From: Agrobacterium albertimagni AOL15
GTDB lineage: Bacteria; Pseudomonadota; Alphaproteobacteria; Rhizobiales; Rhizobiaceae
Direction: 5' to 3'
Assembly (NCBI RefSeq): GCF_000300855.1
Contig: NZ_ALJF01000015.1
Span: 36,862 to 100,861 of the forward strand
DNA length: 64,000 bases
A program made the position numbers and the translations under genes. This document shows positions 54,694 through 63,822 of the stretch, piece by piece. Each line of letters opens with the position of its first letter. Within the stretch, counting starts at the first letter, position 1. The notes beneath the pieces were generated by a model. The model made no database searches, had not been told where the DNA came from, and worked only from the letters and a program-made list of their open reading frames with translations.

Positions 54694-55721
54694 TCAAGAC
54701 CATGTTGAAATCGGGCGCTCTGGCGAGCGTTCTTGCAGCCGGAACGATGCTCGGCGCAGGCTCGGCCAGTGCCGAAAACCAGATTGCCTTCATCCCCAAG
54801 CTGGTCGGTGTCGGCTTCTTCACCTCGGGTGGCGCAGGTGCCGTCAAAGCCGGCGAAGAGCTCGGCGCCAAGGTAACCTATGACGGACCGACTGAGCCGA
54901 GTGTTTCGGGCCAGGTCCAGTTCATCAACAATTACGTCAACCAGGGCTACAATGCCCTGATCGTGTCATCGGTTTCGCCCGACGGCCTGTGCCCTGCCCT
55001 GAAGCGTGCCATGGAACGCGATGTTCTGGTGATGACCTGGGACAGCGACGTCAATCCGGATTGCCGCAGCTACTACATCAACCAGGGAACGCCGGAGCAA
55101 CTCGGTAGCCTGCTGGTCGAGATGGCAGCAGAAGGCGTGACGAAGGAAAAGGCAAAGGTCGCCTTCTTCTACTCGAGCCCCACCGTCACCGACCAGAATG
55201 CCTGGGCGGAAGCGGCAAAGCAGAAGATTGCCAAGGAGCACCCGGGTTGGGAGATCGTCACCACACAATACGGTTACAATGACGCGCAGAAGTCCCTGCA
55301 GACAGCCGAAAGCATTCTGCAGACCTATCCCGACCTCGATGCGATCATCGCTCCCGATGCCAACGCGCTTCCCGCTGCAGCGCAGGCCGCCGAGAACCTC
55401 AAGCGCGCCGAAGGTGTAACGATTGTCGGCTTCTCCACGCCGAATGTCATGCGCCCCTATATCGAGCGCGGCACGATCCAGCGTTTCGGTCTCTGGGACG
55501 TCACGCAACAGGGCAAGATCTCCGTCTACGTCGCCGATCACGTCCTGAAGAACGGACCGATGAAGGTTGGCGACAAGCTGGAAATCCCGGGCGTCGGCAC
55601 CGTCGAAGTCTCAGCAAACAGCGTCCAGGGTTACGACTACGAGGCGGAGGGCAATGGCATCATCCTGCTTCCGGAGCGGACCGTCTTTACCAAGGACAAC
55701 ATCGGCAACTTCGACTTCTAA
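54690..55721 (+). CDS. lsrB: AI-2-binding protein LsrB (343 aa)
   Basis: Periplasmic receptor for AI-2, with a signal peptide to residue ~28 (GAGSASA). The six residues that contact R-THMF in Salmonella LsrB (K35, D116, D166, Q167, P220, A222 in its usual numbering) occur here as K37, D118, D168, Q169, P222 and A224, a constant offset of two. The contexts are [29 protein letters not shown] and IAPDANALP. This supports true AI-2 uptake rather than import of another sugar. GGAGGAGAAAGTAA precedes the ATG. A strong UUCG hairpin lies just after the stop. Confidence 0.95.
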   Translation: MIKTMLKSGALASVLAAGTMLGAGSASAENQIAFIPKLVGVGFFTSGGAGAVKAGEELGAKVTYDGPTEPSVSGQVQFINNYVNQGYNALIVSSVSPDGLCPALKRAMERDVLVMTWDSDVNPDCRSYYINQGTPEQLGSLLVEMAAEGVTKEKAKVAFFYSSPTVTDQNAWAEAAKQKIAKEHPGWEIVTTQYGYNDAQKSLQTAESILQTYPDLDAIIAPDANALPAAAQAAENLKRAEGVTIVGFSTPNVMRPYIERGTIQRFGLWDVTQQGKISVYVADHVLKNGPMKVGDKLEIPGVGTVEVSANSVQGYDYEAEGNGIILLPERTVFTKDNIGNFDF

Positions 55722-55738
55722 CAAACTGCCGAACGCAC

Positions 55739-55762
55739 GGCGGGCGGCTTCGGCTGCCCGCC
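55739..55762 (+). terminator. UUCG-capped hairpin between lsrB and the aldolase gene
   Basis: Ten-bp stem GGCGGGCGGC / GCTGCCCGCC (one G-U pair) closed by a TTCG tetraloop. No U-run follows, so it is more likely a partial terminator or mRNA-stabilising element. It would explain higher LsrB than downstream aldolase levels. Confidence 0.65.
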
Positions 55763-55784
55763 GACTTCATTCAAAAGATAGGAT

Positions 55785-57044
55785 ATGCCGATGCAAAGCC
55801 GCTGGAACGACGAAGACGCAAACGCTTATGTGGAAGCCGCACGCGCTGCCGGCCAAAGTGATGCCCTCGGCCTTCGGATCTACTCCTCCCGCATCATCGG
55901 TGGCGATCCGGACCTCGTCCTGCACGGAGGAGGCAACACATCGGTGAAGGTTGTCGCCGACGATGGCTCTAAACTCATGCACATCAAAGGCAGCGGATGG
56001 GATCTCGACACGATCGAAGCGCCGGGGCTTCCTGCCGTGCACCTCGCTCCCCTGCTTGAGGTGCGCGATGGGTCAAAGCTCTCCGATCCCGACATGGTCA
56101 CGCTGCTACGCCGGAACCTGATCTCAGCGGATGCACCGAACCCGTCGGTCGAGGCGTTGCTGCATGCCTTCCTGCCCTTCACTTTTGTTGATCACACACA
56201 CGCGACGGCCATTCTTGCGCTGGCGGACCAACCGGACATGCGCGAAGCCGTAAAGCGCATCTACGGCAGCCGCGTCGCTTATGTCCCTTACGTCATGCCT
56301 GGATTTGACCTCTCTATTGCAGGCGACATTATCTATCGGGAAAATCCGGGCTGCGAGGGGCTATGGCTTGAAAACCACGGGCTTTTCACCTTTGCGAATG
56401 ACTCCCGTACGTCCTATGAGCTGATGATTGAATTCGTGACGATGGCGGAGGAAGAGCTTGCCCGAGCCGGTGTCACTCTCACTGGACCGCAAAACAATGA
56501 CGGGCAGCAAGACCAGGACCTCAGGTTTCGTTTGGAAAGCGCCCTCTCCCAGCCTGACTCACCATTCGAGAAAGCCATCTTCTTGGACTATCGCTCGACA
56601 TCCGCCATCAGGGACTATGCCGCCAGAGAGAATCTCGATGAGATCGCACAGAGAGGCACGGTGACACCAGATCACGTCATCCGGATCAAGCCTTGGCCGA
56701 TGATCATTGACGCCGACGCAAGTGACGCGGCTATCAACAAGGCGCTCGATGGCTACGCCATCCGCTATAGAGCGTACTTCGAGCGCAATGCCGCACGCCA
56801 AAGCGAGCCAAAGCAGATGCTCGATGTCTATCCCCGTGTCATCATTGTTCGCCACCAGGGCATGTATGCGCTTGGAAGTACAGAAAAAGCGGCAAGGATC
56901 GGCGGAGACCTCTGCGAGCAAGCGACACGTGCAATCAATGCGGCCGAGGCTTACGGCCGGTTCACCCCGATCGGGGAAGCCGATCTCTTCGATATGGAGT
57001 ACTGGTCACTTGAGCAGGCCAAGCTGAAGCTGGCGGCAAACTGA
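55785..57044 (+). CDS. Class II aldolase/adducin-family protein in the lsr operon (419 aa)
   Basis: Zinc-type class II aldolase. Conserved features are LHGGGNTSVK (47-55), the zinc-binding DHTHA motif with H137 and H139, and H198 in LENHGLF. It resembles the N-terminal aldolase half of the fused RhaD-type rhamnulose-phosphate aldolase/dehydrogenase but lacks the SDR half. It sits directly after lsrB, where enteric bacteria encode LsrF. No LsrF homologue is in the window. It may therefore cleave phospho-AI-2 or the LsrG product by retro-aldol chemistry; a separate sugar-phosphate role cannot be excluded. Start ATG 55785, or 55791, follows AGGAT. Confidence 0.88.
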   Translation: MPMQSRWNDEDANAYVEAARAAGQSDALGLRIYSSRIIGGDPDLVLHGGGNTSVKVVADDGSKLMHIKGSGWDLDTIEAPGLPAVHLAPLLEVRDGSKLSDPDMVTLLRRNLISADAPNPSVEALLHAFLPFTFVDHTHATAILALADQPDMREAVKRIYGSRVAYVPYVMPGFDLSIAGDIIYRENPGCEGLWLENHGLFTFANDSRTSYELMIEFVTMAEEELARAGVTLTGPQNNDGQQDQDLRFRLESALSQPDSPFEKAIFLDYRSTSAIRDYAARENLDEIAQRGTVTPDHVIRIKPWPMIIDADASDAAINKALDGYAIRYRAYFERNAARQSEPKQMLDVYPRVIIVRHQGMYALGSTEKAARIGGDLCEQATRAINAAEAYGRFTPIGEADLFDMEYWSLEQAKLKLAAN

Positions 57045-57313
57045 AAGGTGCCACAACGACGTCGTGCGCGCCTGATCTTCGACGGGATAACTGCCGACCT
57101 GTAATTTTAGGCATTCCACCAGGTCCAATTTTGTTATTTCTTGGCCAAATTGCACACGGATCGGTCCAAACATCGCTTCTGGCTCCTTGATGTGAATCGA
57201 ACCAGCGTTCCGAAGAACCTCCCCCCATCACCACCATTGCAACCAACTCCGAGCTTTCAGTTATTGCAGTTAGAGGCCTTGTTCGCTATATTGGCGGATA
57301 AGGAGATATCGCC
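57045..57313. other. Intergenic region before the PIN toxin/antitoxin pair
   Basis: About 270 bases without a recognised gene. AT content rises near 57110-57300, and the antitoxin promoter should lie here. AAGGAG (57299-57304) is the antitoxin ribosome site. No clear dyad was found. Confidence 0.4.
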
Positions 57314-57760
57314 ATGGTCAGCCAGATTGTTCACTTCGCGAGACTGTCAGATCGCGACCGAAAAATAGCAACGCCCTTGCCAAAGCTGGTTGCCGGCGAC
57401 AGGCTGGAACTCCACGTTCGGGATGCAGGTGGCAAGGAACGGACGCTCCCGATCCCGCCCTCGGCCGCCGCGGCTGTTGAAGCCCTTCTGGCGCACATGC
57501 TGCGCGGAGAGCGTGTTGCCGTGCTGGCCGAGGACCAGGAACTAAGCCCGAGCGAAGCTTCAGCCATCCTCGGTATCTCCCGCCCGCTCGTCGTCTTACG
57601 TATGGACCGGGGCGAGTTGCCATTCCGCTACGTCGGTAAACACCGCCGCGCCCTCCTTAAGGATGTGCTCGCTTTGAAGTCGAAGCTCGACAAACGACAA
57701 ACGGCGATGGAAGCGCTAGCCGAGGACACAGAGGACCTGATCGAGACCTATGGCCTCTAA
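57314..57760 (+). CDS. HTH antitoxin of a PIN-toxin pair (148 aa)
   Basis: DNA-binding protein with an excisionase/MerR-like helix-turn-helix at about residues 78-120 (LSPSEASAILGISRPLVVLRMDRGELPFRYVGKHRRALLKDVL). The N-terminal ~70 residues are a separate, less conserved part. Proteins of this layout are antitoxins of PIN-domain toxins, and the next gene encodes one. The two genes overlap by 11 bases. It should neutralise the toxin and repress its own promoter. A strong AAGGAG precedes ATG 57314. Confidence 0.85.
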   Translation: MVSQIVHFARLSDRDRKIATPLPKLVAGDRLELHVRDAGGKERTLPIPPSAAAAVEALLAHMLRGERVAVLAEDQELSPSEASAILGISRPLVVLRMDRGELPFRYVGKHRRALLKDVLALKSKLDKRQTAMEALAEDTEDLIETYGL

Positions 57761-58328
57761 TCCGCCAGTCGCGGTCTACGATGCCTGCGTCCTCTACCCC
57801 TTCCACCTGCGCAACATTCTGATCCAGTGCGCTTTCGATGGCCTCGTCGAGGCGCGCTGGACCGATGATATACATGACGAGTGGATGCGCAATCTCGCCG
57901 CCAACACACCAGGCTTGTCCATCGAACGCCTGGAAGCCACGCGCGACCGGATGAACGCTGTCCTCCCAGAGGCAGTCGTGGAAGACCATCGCCCGTTTAT
58001 TGCGGATCTCACGCTACCGGATCCCGACGATCGACATGTCCTCGCAGCAGCCATCGCCGGCAAAGCCTCCGTCATCGTTACCTGGAACCTTAAGGACTTT
58101 CCCGCAATAAACCTTCTCGCACATGGTGTGACGAGCAAGTCGCCAGATGATTTTCTTACCGATCTCCATACGGCGTTTCCGGAAGCGCTAATCTCCAGCG
58201 TCAGAAGTGCGAGGCATAATCTGCGTAAGACAGTCCCATCGGTTGAGGCGTTCGTCGACGCGCTTGAACAAGGCGGGTTGAAGAAGTTTTCAGGGGTGCT
58301 TCGCCGGAACATAGCCGGATTGAAGTGA
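57750..58328 (+). CDS. PIN-domain toxin, putative RNase (192 aa)
   Basis: PIN-like nuclease: D11 in VYDACVLYP at the N terminus, E near 44 (DDIHDEWMRNL), and the DPDDRHVLAAAI block with paired aspartates around 90, followed by VTWNLKDFP. These acidic residues bind Mg2+/Mn2+ in PIN RNases. The protein is longer than VapC (about 130 aa), with a C-terminal helical extension (LRKTVPSVEAFVDALEQGGL). Its translation start lies inside the antitoxin gene. The module stands beside a recombinase and may stabilise the island. Confidence 0.85.
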   Translation: MASNPPVAVYDACVLYPFHLRNILIQCAFDGLVEARWTDDIHDEWMRNLAANTPGLSIERLEATRDRMNAVLPEAVVEDHRPFIADLTLPDPDDRHVLAAAIAGKASVIVTWNLKDFPAINLLAHGVTSKSPDDFLTDLHTAFPEALISSVRSARHNLRKTVPSVEAFVDALEQGGLKKFSGVLRRNIAGLK

Positions 58329-58470
58329 GCAGAATCCTTGAACTGCCGAGAGCGCCCCACGACTTCCGTGGGTTACCGTGTCGCCCTCGCCAGCTTTACG
58401 AACTTTTAACTGTCTGCCCCTAATTCCGCACGCCCTCGGCCTGAGGCACCGAGAAACTGCGGAATGACAC

Positions 58471-60831
58471 ATGCCAAACGAAGATCTTTCCAAACACCAT
58501 TTTCAGAAGAAGATTTTGACCTATTGCGATGTCCGTATTGCACCCGTGGCGCCGGATTGGGTCGTACAGAACATAAGGCCGTACCTTATCGGTTTGATCA
58601 CTTGTCGAAAGGCACCCGCTCTAGCGAACAATCGCTATGACTGGCGGCACATTGCACATGATTGCGGAATCGATGAAGCCCTGACGACAACTCTGAAGAA
58701 GCAACTGCGACCAGCGCTGGATGCGATCATGCGCTGGCTGAAGGAGCCGCCTGTGGAAGACGACGCTCCAAGAGGCAAAAGACCGCATGCAATGCTGAAA
58801 GCCGGCACTAGGAAAAGGATCACACCTTCCTCGACGAGCCATCATCGAGAGGTCGCAGAGGTCGAGAGCCCGCCACCCCCTAACCGCCCCGGCCCCAAGC
58901 CGAGACCAGTCTCTGACAAACCAGAACCACTGTTCGAGGCGAACGAAGACCCGAGTTCATTCGCCGATGCACTCGCCTATCAAATGCGCCGCTTTGGCGA
59001 GAGTTACTGGCAACTTCACCGGGCGGTCGTTCGCATAGACGAAACCTTTGATGCGAAGACCTTGCTGTCGTGGATTGAGGGCCAGCGTGTGCCTCGCTCG
59101 GTGGCCAGCTACGACGTACTTGGCCGTATCGAGCGCAGATACGGCCTGCCGAACGGCTACTTCAAAGCGAAACTGCCCCATCAGTCCAGATCGCTATATG
59201 GCCACGATCTGGAGGACATCAGTCCGGCGGAGCGGCGCCGGCTTGCCTGGCATCTTCCCGACGACTTCGGCAGCCTGCCATTTTCGAAGCGCGAAGAGAT
59301 CCTGGGATGGGTCCGGCGCGTCATCATCTCGGGGTCGACGGATTACAGACGTTTCCAGGCAGCAGCGACGAAGCAGCGCTACGCGATCCGGTTCCCTGGT
59401 GTCACATATGGCGGGAGTGCACTCACTCCTCGACTGGCGGCCTTTAGCTGGCTGCGAGATGAGGACGAAAAAGGGCCTACGACCGAGGCACTGGAGGATC
59501 CCGATCTGCTCTCCGGTGTCGTCGATGCACCCCCTCGGCTTGCGATGGAGATGGCAGACCTGATCCGCTTCAAGACGTCGACACTGACAGAGATAGGCTA
59601 CCGCAGGAATGGCGTCTGGAATGAGGAGACAGCCAGCCAGAAGATCGAACATCTAGGCCTGATGTTTGGGGCACTTGCGGCATCCCCGAACGGGGTTGTC
59701 AAAGGTCGAGGCGTGCCGCTCAGCCAACTCACCTTCGGTCTCCTGATCTTCCCTGGCGTGTGGGACTGGTATTTGCAATGGCGGGAGCGCCGTCGCGGCT
59801 TCTTCACCAAATGGGAGGAAGACATGCTGATGGTGGCCATGGCCCTCACCCGCGCTGAAGTCGGCTGGATCCGCCAACATCCCGAACTGTTGCGCAACGT
59901 GAAGCCGATCCAAGGACTGATCACGACAGACGAGATTGATGCTGCTCGTCGAGATTGGCACGGTGCATGCGAGGATTTCCATCGCCATGCAGCCAACCGA
60001 TCAAAAGAAATCCAGCGGGTGATGCGGGTCCACCGCGATCCATTCGAGCCAATTATGTGCGTACTGGAGGCAGATAGCCCGCTCGCTGAATATCGCAAGA
60101 TCACCGAGGAGATCTTAAAGCGAATGCCCGATGAGCACCGTTACCCGAGAGCAGCCGCTGAGGCCGTCCGTTCGTTCCTGATGCTACGGCTTGGCTTACA
60201 TCTCGGCCTGAGGCAGAAAAACCTTCGGCAATTGCTGGTCTGCCCGCGAGGACAATTCCCGACGGCAGAACGCCGGCTCGAAGACATGAAGCGCGGCGAA
60301 CTGCGTTGGAACGAACGGGAGCGTGGGTGGGAGGTCTTCATCCCGTCCAACGCGTTCAAGAACTCGGGCTCATCTTTTTTTGGGCAGAAGCCGTTTCGTC
60401 TGGTGCTGCCGGATCTTCTTGATCTCTACACCTATCTCAATGCCTATATCGAGCGGCATCGGAAGGTGCTCCTGGGTCGCGCGCATGATCCGGGGACGCT
60501 TTTCGTCAAAACCGTCAAAACGACCAGCATCGATGCGGCGTATAATCAGACAACATTCTACGAGGCTTGGCGGTTGGCGATTCAACGCTACGGCATCTAC
60601 AATCCATATACCGGCCGCGGCGCGATAAAGGGTCTGCTACCGCATGGCCCCCACAACGTCCGAGACGTGCTCGCGACGCATATCCTAAAGCAGACAGGAT
60701 CCTATGAGCAGGCAAGCTATGCCATCCAGGACACGCCTGACGTCGTGCAGCAGCACTATGGGCGCTTTCTGCCGCAGGACAAAGCAGCATTGGCGGCGCG
60801 GATCCTCAACCAGGTATGGGAGGCAGCGTAG
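58471..60831 (+). CDS. Large tyrosine recombinase-like protein (786 aa)
   Basis: The C-terminal ~230 residues carry tyrosine-recombinase features: R581 (GLRQKNL), HxxR at H728-R731 (PHNVRDVLATH) and the likely nucleophile Y763 (DVVQQHYGRF). The usual LGH motif before the tyrosine is changed to IQD. The first ~350 residues contain a charged, proline-rich linker (~95-160) and regions of unknown fold, making it about twice the size of a phage integrase. Such large proteins occur on genomic islands, but their reaction is little known to me. The PIN pair upstream and remnants downstream support an integrative element. It may integrate or excise this island. Confidence 0.75.
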   Translation: MPNEDLSKHHFQKKILTYCDVRIAPVAPDWVVQNIRPYLIGLITCRKAPALANNRYDWRHIAHDCGIDEALTTTLKKQLRPALDAIMRWLKEPPVEDDAPRGKRPHAMLKAGTRKRITPSSTSHHREVAEVESPPPPNRPGPKPRPVSDKPEPLFEANEDPSSFADALAYQMRRFGESYWQLHRAVVRIDETFDAKTLLSWIEGQRVPRSVASYDVLGRIERRYGLPNGYFKAKLPHQSRSLYGHDLEDISPAERRRLAWHLPDDFGSLPFSKREEILGWVRRVIISGSTDYRRFQAAATKQRYAIRFPGVTYGGSALTPRLAAFSWLRDEDEKGPTTEALEDPDLLSGVVDAPPRLAMEMADLIRFKTSTLTEIGYRRNGVWNEETASQKIEHLGLMFGALAASPNGVVKGRGVPLSQLTFGLLIFPGVWDWYLQWRERRRGFFTKWEEDMLMVAMALTRAEVGWIRQHPELLRNVKPIQGLITTDEIDAARRDWHGACEDFHRHAANRSKEIQRVMRVHRDPFEPIMCVLEADSPLAEYRKITEEILKRMPDEHRYPRAAAEAVRSFLMLRLGLHLGLRQKNLRQLLVCPRGQFPTAERRLEDMKRGELRWNERERGWEVFIPSNAFKNSGSSFFGQKPFRLVLPDLLDLYTYLNAYIERHRKVLLGRAHDPGTLFVKTVKTTSIDAAYNQTTFYEAWRLAIQRYGIYNPYTGRGAIKGLLPHGPHNVRDVLATHILKQTGSYEQASYAIQDTPDVVQQHYGRFLPQDKAALAARILNQVWEAA

Positions 60832-61054
60832 AGTGGCGGATGCGTCGCTCAGCCGATTGGAGGCAGATGCGCAAAGTATCAACGCCCGTCTACGACACTG
60901 CCTGTTGTCTCCGCCTTGAAAGGATTCGAACCACCGACCCGTTGGCCCATGCGCAAAGCGCTGAACATACGAGACCTTCCCACGACTTAAGAGACCTGCT
61001 CCGTAACTCTCTGCAAGGAATCTGCCCGGCTTGCGATGACCTTGCGAATTGCGG
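60832..61054. other. Island-end region with tRNA-like fragment
   Basis: Non-coding DNA after the recombinase gene. On the minus strand, 60915-60950 resembles a tRNA T-arm (GGTTCGAATCC at 60922-60932, preceded by GGGTCGGT), but the stem does not pair well and no CCA or complete cloverleaf follows. It may be a decayed attachment site from an integration into a tRNA gene. Confidence 0.4.
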
Positions 61055-61320
61055 TCAGATGGGGTGCCTGATCCCCTCGTCGGCCAGTTCTGCAACCAGG
61101 GCATCCGCCTCTCTCACACCCCTGTCCGCCATCTGGGCAAGGTCGCGAACAAGGATGCGCTGAGACGATTTTGTTTCGGGCACCAATGCATTCCAATGCT
61201 TCAGCTGGATGGTGTCGAGCACATCGCGGCCGCCAATCTTAATGGCGAGCCTCTTCGACTAGCGGGGATAAACTGCAGTGCCAACGGCATCGTAGATCAG
61301 TGTCAGATCCGGCTCATCGG
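61055..61320 (-). pseudogene. HipA-type toxin kinase, C-terminal remnant
   Basis: Minus-strand frame: PDLTLIYDAVGTAVYPR, then TAG, then SKRLAIKIGGRDVLDTIQLK, HWNALV and a final helix-rich stretch ending DEGIRHPI. The pattern (YDxxxTxVYP...S.RLAMKIGG...HW) is the C-terminal domain of HipA serine kinases. The internal stop and the missing N-terminal two-thirds show that it is dead. Confidence 0.65.
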
Positions 61321-61430
61321 TAAGCGCTATTGTCTGCTCACCTTGACCTCCTCAATGAGCTTGTTCTCCGCCGACAACTGAGCGCGCAGGTCGTGATGCC
61401 TTCCACCTCCATCGTCTTTGGGAGTCCGAC

Positions 61431-61664
61431 ATGTGCAAGAGAGTGGTCATCTACGCGCCTTACTCAACAGATCAGCAGAACCCTGCGTCCATTGAAACCC
61501 AGATCGATTTGGGAACGTCGTTTGTTTTCGTGCGTGGCTGGACGCTTTGTCAGACATTTGTCGATGCAGGGGTAAGTGGCGCTAGCTTCGATACAAGGCC
61601 GGGTCTTACAACAGCGGACGTGTCAATGTGCAGATTGCCACAAGTGGCGCCTTCAGTGCCTTAA
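61431..61664 (+). pseudogene. Large serine recombinase, N-terminal remnant
   Basis: Starts CKRVVIYAPYSTDQQNPASI, then ETQIDLG, with FVDAGVSGASFDTRPGL at the end: the first ~60 residues of a resolvase/invertase domain. The family's catalytic arginine (YARYS) is replaced by proline here, and the frame ends after 77 codons. This is a second, older recombinase remnant at the island edge. Confidence 0.75.
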
Positions 61665-61779
61665 AAAGACACGGAAAGTCAGATGTCAGATCGCTCTGCC
61701 GTGTATTCGAACGCTCGGCTGATCAACCATCCGCGGCGAAACCGATTGTGAACCAACAGCATTTGGATATGCTAATTTA

Positions 61780-63138
61780 ATGGACCAGAGGACCAGTCTC
61801 ATTCGGCAGTTTTTCGGCATGGCCGCGGCCGTGCTCATCGTCGGGACGTTGATCATCGGCTATTGGGTGACCGCAGCAGTCGAAAACGGCGTCAAGGACA
61901 ACGCAATTTCGATTAAGGCGATGTTCGTCGCCGATGCCATCACGCCTTTGGCGCAAGAACTCGCCCATGCTTCGACCCTTCGACCCGAGAACCGTGCAGA
62001 GCTCGATCGGCTTTTTGGCCAAGGATTGCTCAAAACCGAAATCGTCCTTTTCCAGATCTGGTCTGTTGATGGGACCATTGCCTACAGCAATGACGCAAAG
62101 ATCATTGGACAGAGATTCAACCAGACCGACGGCATGAAGCGCGCGCTGGAAGGCGAGACTTACGCCGACTTCGACAATGTCCTTGATGAACTCAGCATCT
62201 CGGAAACACTGAGAACAGCACCGCTTCTGGAAATCTATACGCCTCTCCTTTCGCCCCAAACCGGGGCCGTCATCGGCGTGGCCGAATTCTACGCCGATGG
62301 AACAGCATTGCGGGCACTACTCGTGAAAACCAAACGCGAGGGCTTGCTCATCGTCGGTTCGGTGGCGCTTGCCATGCTCGCGGCCATCTACCTCGTTGTT
62401 TTGAGGGGCGCGGAGACAATCGCGCGACAAAGACATGCGCTCGACGAAAAGCTTTCCGAATTGTCAGGCCTTCTCACAGAGAACCAGCGCTTGGCTCGCC
62501 GGGTAAACAAGGCAAACCTGAAACTTGCCGAACTCAATGAGAATGCCCTACGCAGGATCTCGGCAGACCTGCATGACGGCCCTTTGCAACTTCTGTCCTT
62601 TGCCGGGATGCGACTGGAATCCGTCGATCCGGCCAAGGGGAGCCCCGAGCTCGTGCCCATAAAGCAAACGGTCGATGATGCCATGCGGGAAATTCGACAG
62701 ATCTGCCGCGGCCTCTCCCTGCCCGAGATCAGCCAGTGGAACCTGGCAACCGTGGTGCATACTGCGATCGAGAGCCACGAAAAACGAACGGGGATCGGCG
62801 TCGCACGCGAGGTGCCGGCAGAACTTCCGCCGCTGCCACTTGCAGCCAAGACGACCGTCTACCGCTTCATTCAGGAAACCTTGAACAACGGCGCCCATCA
62901 TGGGCACTGTTCAGCGCAGAGTGTGACGGTGGGACTTGAAGAACGCCGGTTGAGAGTGGCCGTGTCCGATGATGGCATCGGTTTCGACCCGGCGGCCAAA
63001 ACAAACGGTCTTGGCCTTGCAGGCCTGAAGGAGCGGATCAATTCACTCGGTGGCGACTTCTCGCTGGAAACCGCGAAAAGTATTGGCACGAGCGTTGTTA
63101 TGCTCCTGCCGGTGGAGTTTTCAAAGGACGCAGCATGA
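61780..63138 (+). CDS. Sensor histidine kinase, HisKA_3 (NarX/UhpB) type (452 aa)
   Basis: Membrane sensor with helix 1 at ~12-32 (MAAAVLIVGTLIIGYWVTA), a periplasmic region of ~150 residues and helix 2 at ~188-208 (LLIVGSVALAMLAAIYLVVL). A coiled-coil linker leads to the HisKA_3 dimerisation domain with phospho-acceptor H265 in RISADLHDGPLQLL. The HATPase domain has DDGIGFDP and LGLAGLKERINSLGG. It pairs with the NarL-type regulator encoded next, overlapping it by four bases. The signal is unknown. The island debris ends just upstream. Confidence 0.92.
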   Translation: MDQRTSLIRQFFGMAAAVLIVGTLIIGYWVTAAVENGVKDNAISIKAMFVADAITPLAQELAHASTLRPENRAELDRLFGQGLLKTEIVLFQIWSVDGTIAYSNDAKIIGQRFNQTDGMKRALEGETYADFDNVLDELSISETLRTAPLLEIYTPLLSPQTGAVIGVAEFYADGTALRALLVKTKREGLLIVGSVALAMLAAIYLVVLRGAETIARQRHALDEKLSELSGLLTENQRLARRVNKANLKLAELNENALRRISADLHDGPLQLLSFAGMRLESVDPAKGSPELVPIKQTVDDAMREIRQICRGLSLPEISQWNLATVVHTAIESHEKRTGIGVAREVPAELPPLPLAAKTTVYRFIQETLNNGAHHGHCSAQSVTVGLEERRLRVAVSDDGIGFDPAAKTNGLGLAGLKERINSLGGDFSLETAKSIGTSVVMLLPVEFSKDAA

Positions 63139-63809
63139 TCAGCATATTGATTGCCGATGACCATCCGATTTTTCGACAAGGACTTGCACTGACATTGGCA
63201 GAAGCTGAGGACTTCAAGCTTTGCGCTGAGGTTGGCACTGCAGAAGATGCCTATCGATCGACAGTGGAGCTGAAACCCGATCTTCTCCTGCTCGACCTCT
63301 CCATGCCGGGCGGGGGCCAGTCCGTCATCGAGCAAATCGTTCGCGAAGCTCCCGACACACATGTCGTGGTGCTAACCGCATCGGAAGACAGCGTCGATCT
63401 CTCAGCCGCTATTAGTGCTGGCGCAAGCGGCTTCATCGTCAAGGGGATCGGTGGCCGCTCGCTGATCAACATTCTCCGCGACATCCGCGATGGACAGCAC
63501 TACATCACCCCGTCCCTTGCCACCCGTGTGCTGGGGGAACTTGCGCAGGGTGGCGCGCCGGGCGACGTTGAGCAACCAGGTGCACGCGCGCGGCGTGAGC
63601 GTCTGGAGGCTCTGACCCCTCGCGAGCGTGAGATCATGGCCCTTGTCGCCAAGGGCTCGTCAAATCGCCGGATCGCCGAACAACTCGGCATCGAGGAAAA
63701 GACGGTGAAGCATCACATGACCCGCATTCTCGCAAAGCTGAAGGCCGCCAACCGAACGGAGGCGGCCATGCAGTTTCGTGATTTCGAAAACGCGATCGAA
63801 GAGAACTAA
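63135..63809 (+). CDS. NarL/FixJ-family response regulator (224 aa)
   Basis: Receiver domain with D8/D9 and phospho-acceptor D54 (LLLDLSMPGG), followed by a linker and a LuxR-type HTH (~155-215: LTPREREIMALVAKGSSNRR, IAEQLGIEEKTVKHHMTRIL). It completes the two-component pair with the 61780-63138 kinase. It converges with a type I secretion adaptor gene, which may or may not be a target. Confidence 0.93.
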   Translation: MISILIADDHPIFRQGLALTLAEAEDFKLCAEVGTAEDAYRSTVELKPDLLLLDLSMPGGGQSVIEQIVREAPDTHVVVLTASEDSVDLSAAISAGASGFIVKGIGGRSLINILRDIRDGQHYITPSLATRVLGELAQGGAPGDVEQPGARARRERLEALTPREREIMALVAKGSSNRRIAEQLGIEEKTVKHHMTRILAKLKAANRTEAAMQFRDFENAIEEN

Positions 63810-63822
63810 AGCCCCTTCCCAA

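Noticed and set aside
60915..60950. A complete tRNA gene
   Set aside because: Only a T-arm-like stretch is present; the stem pairs poorly and no cloverleaf can be drawn.
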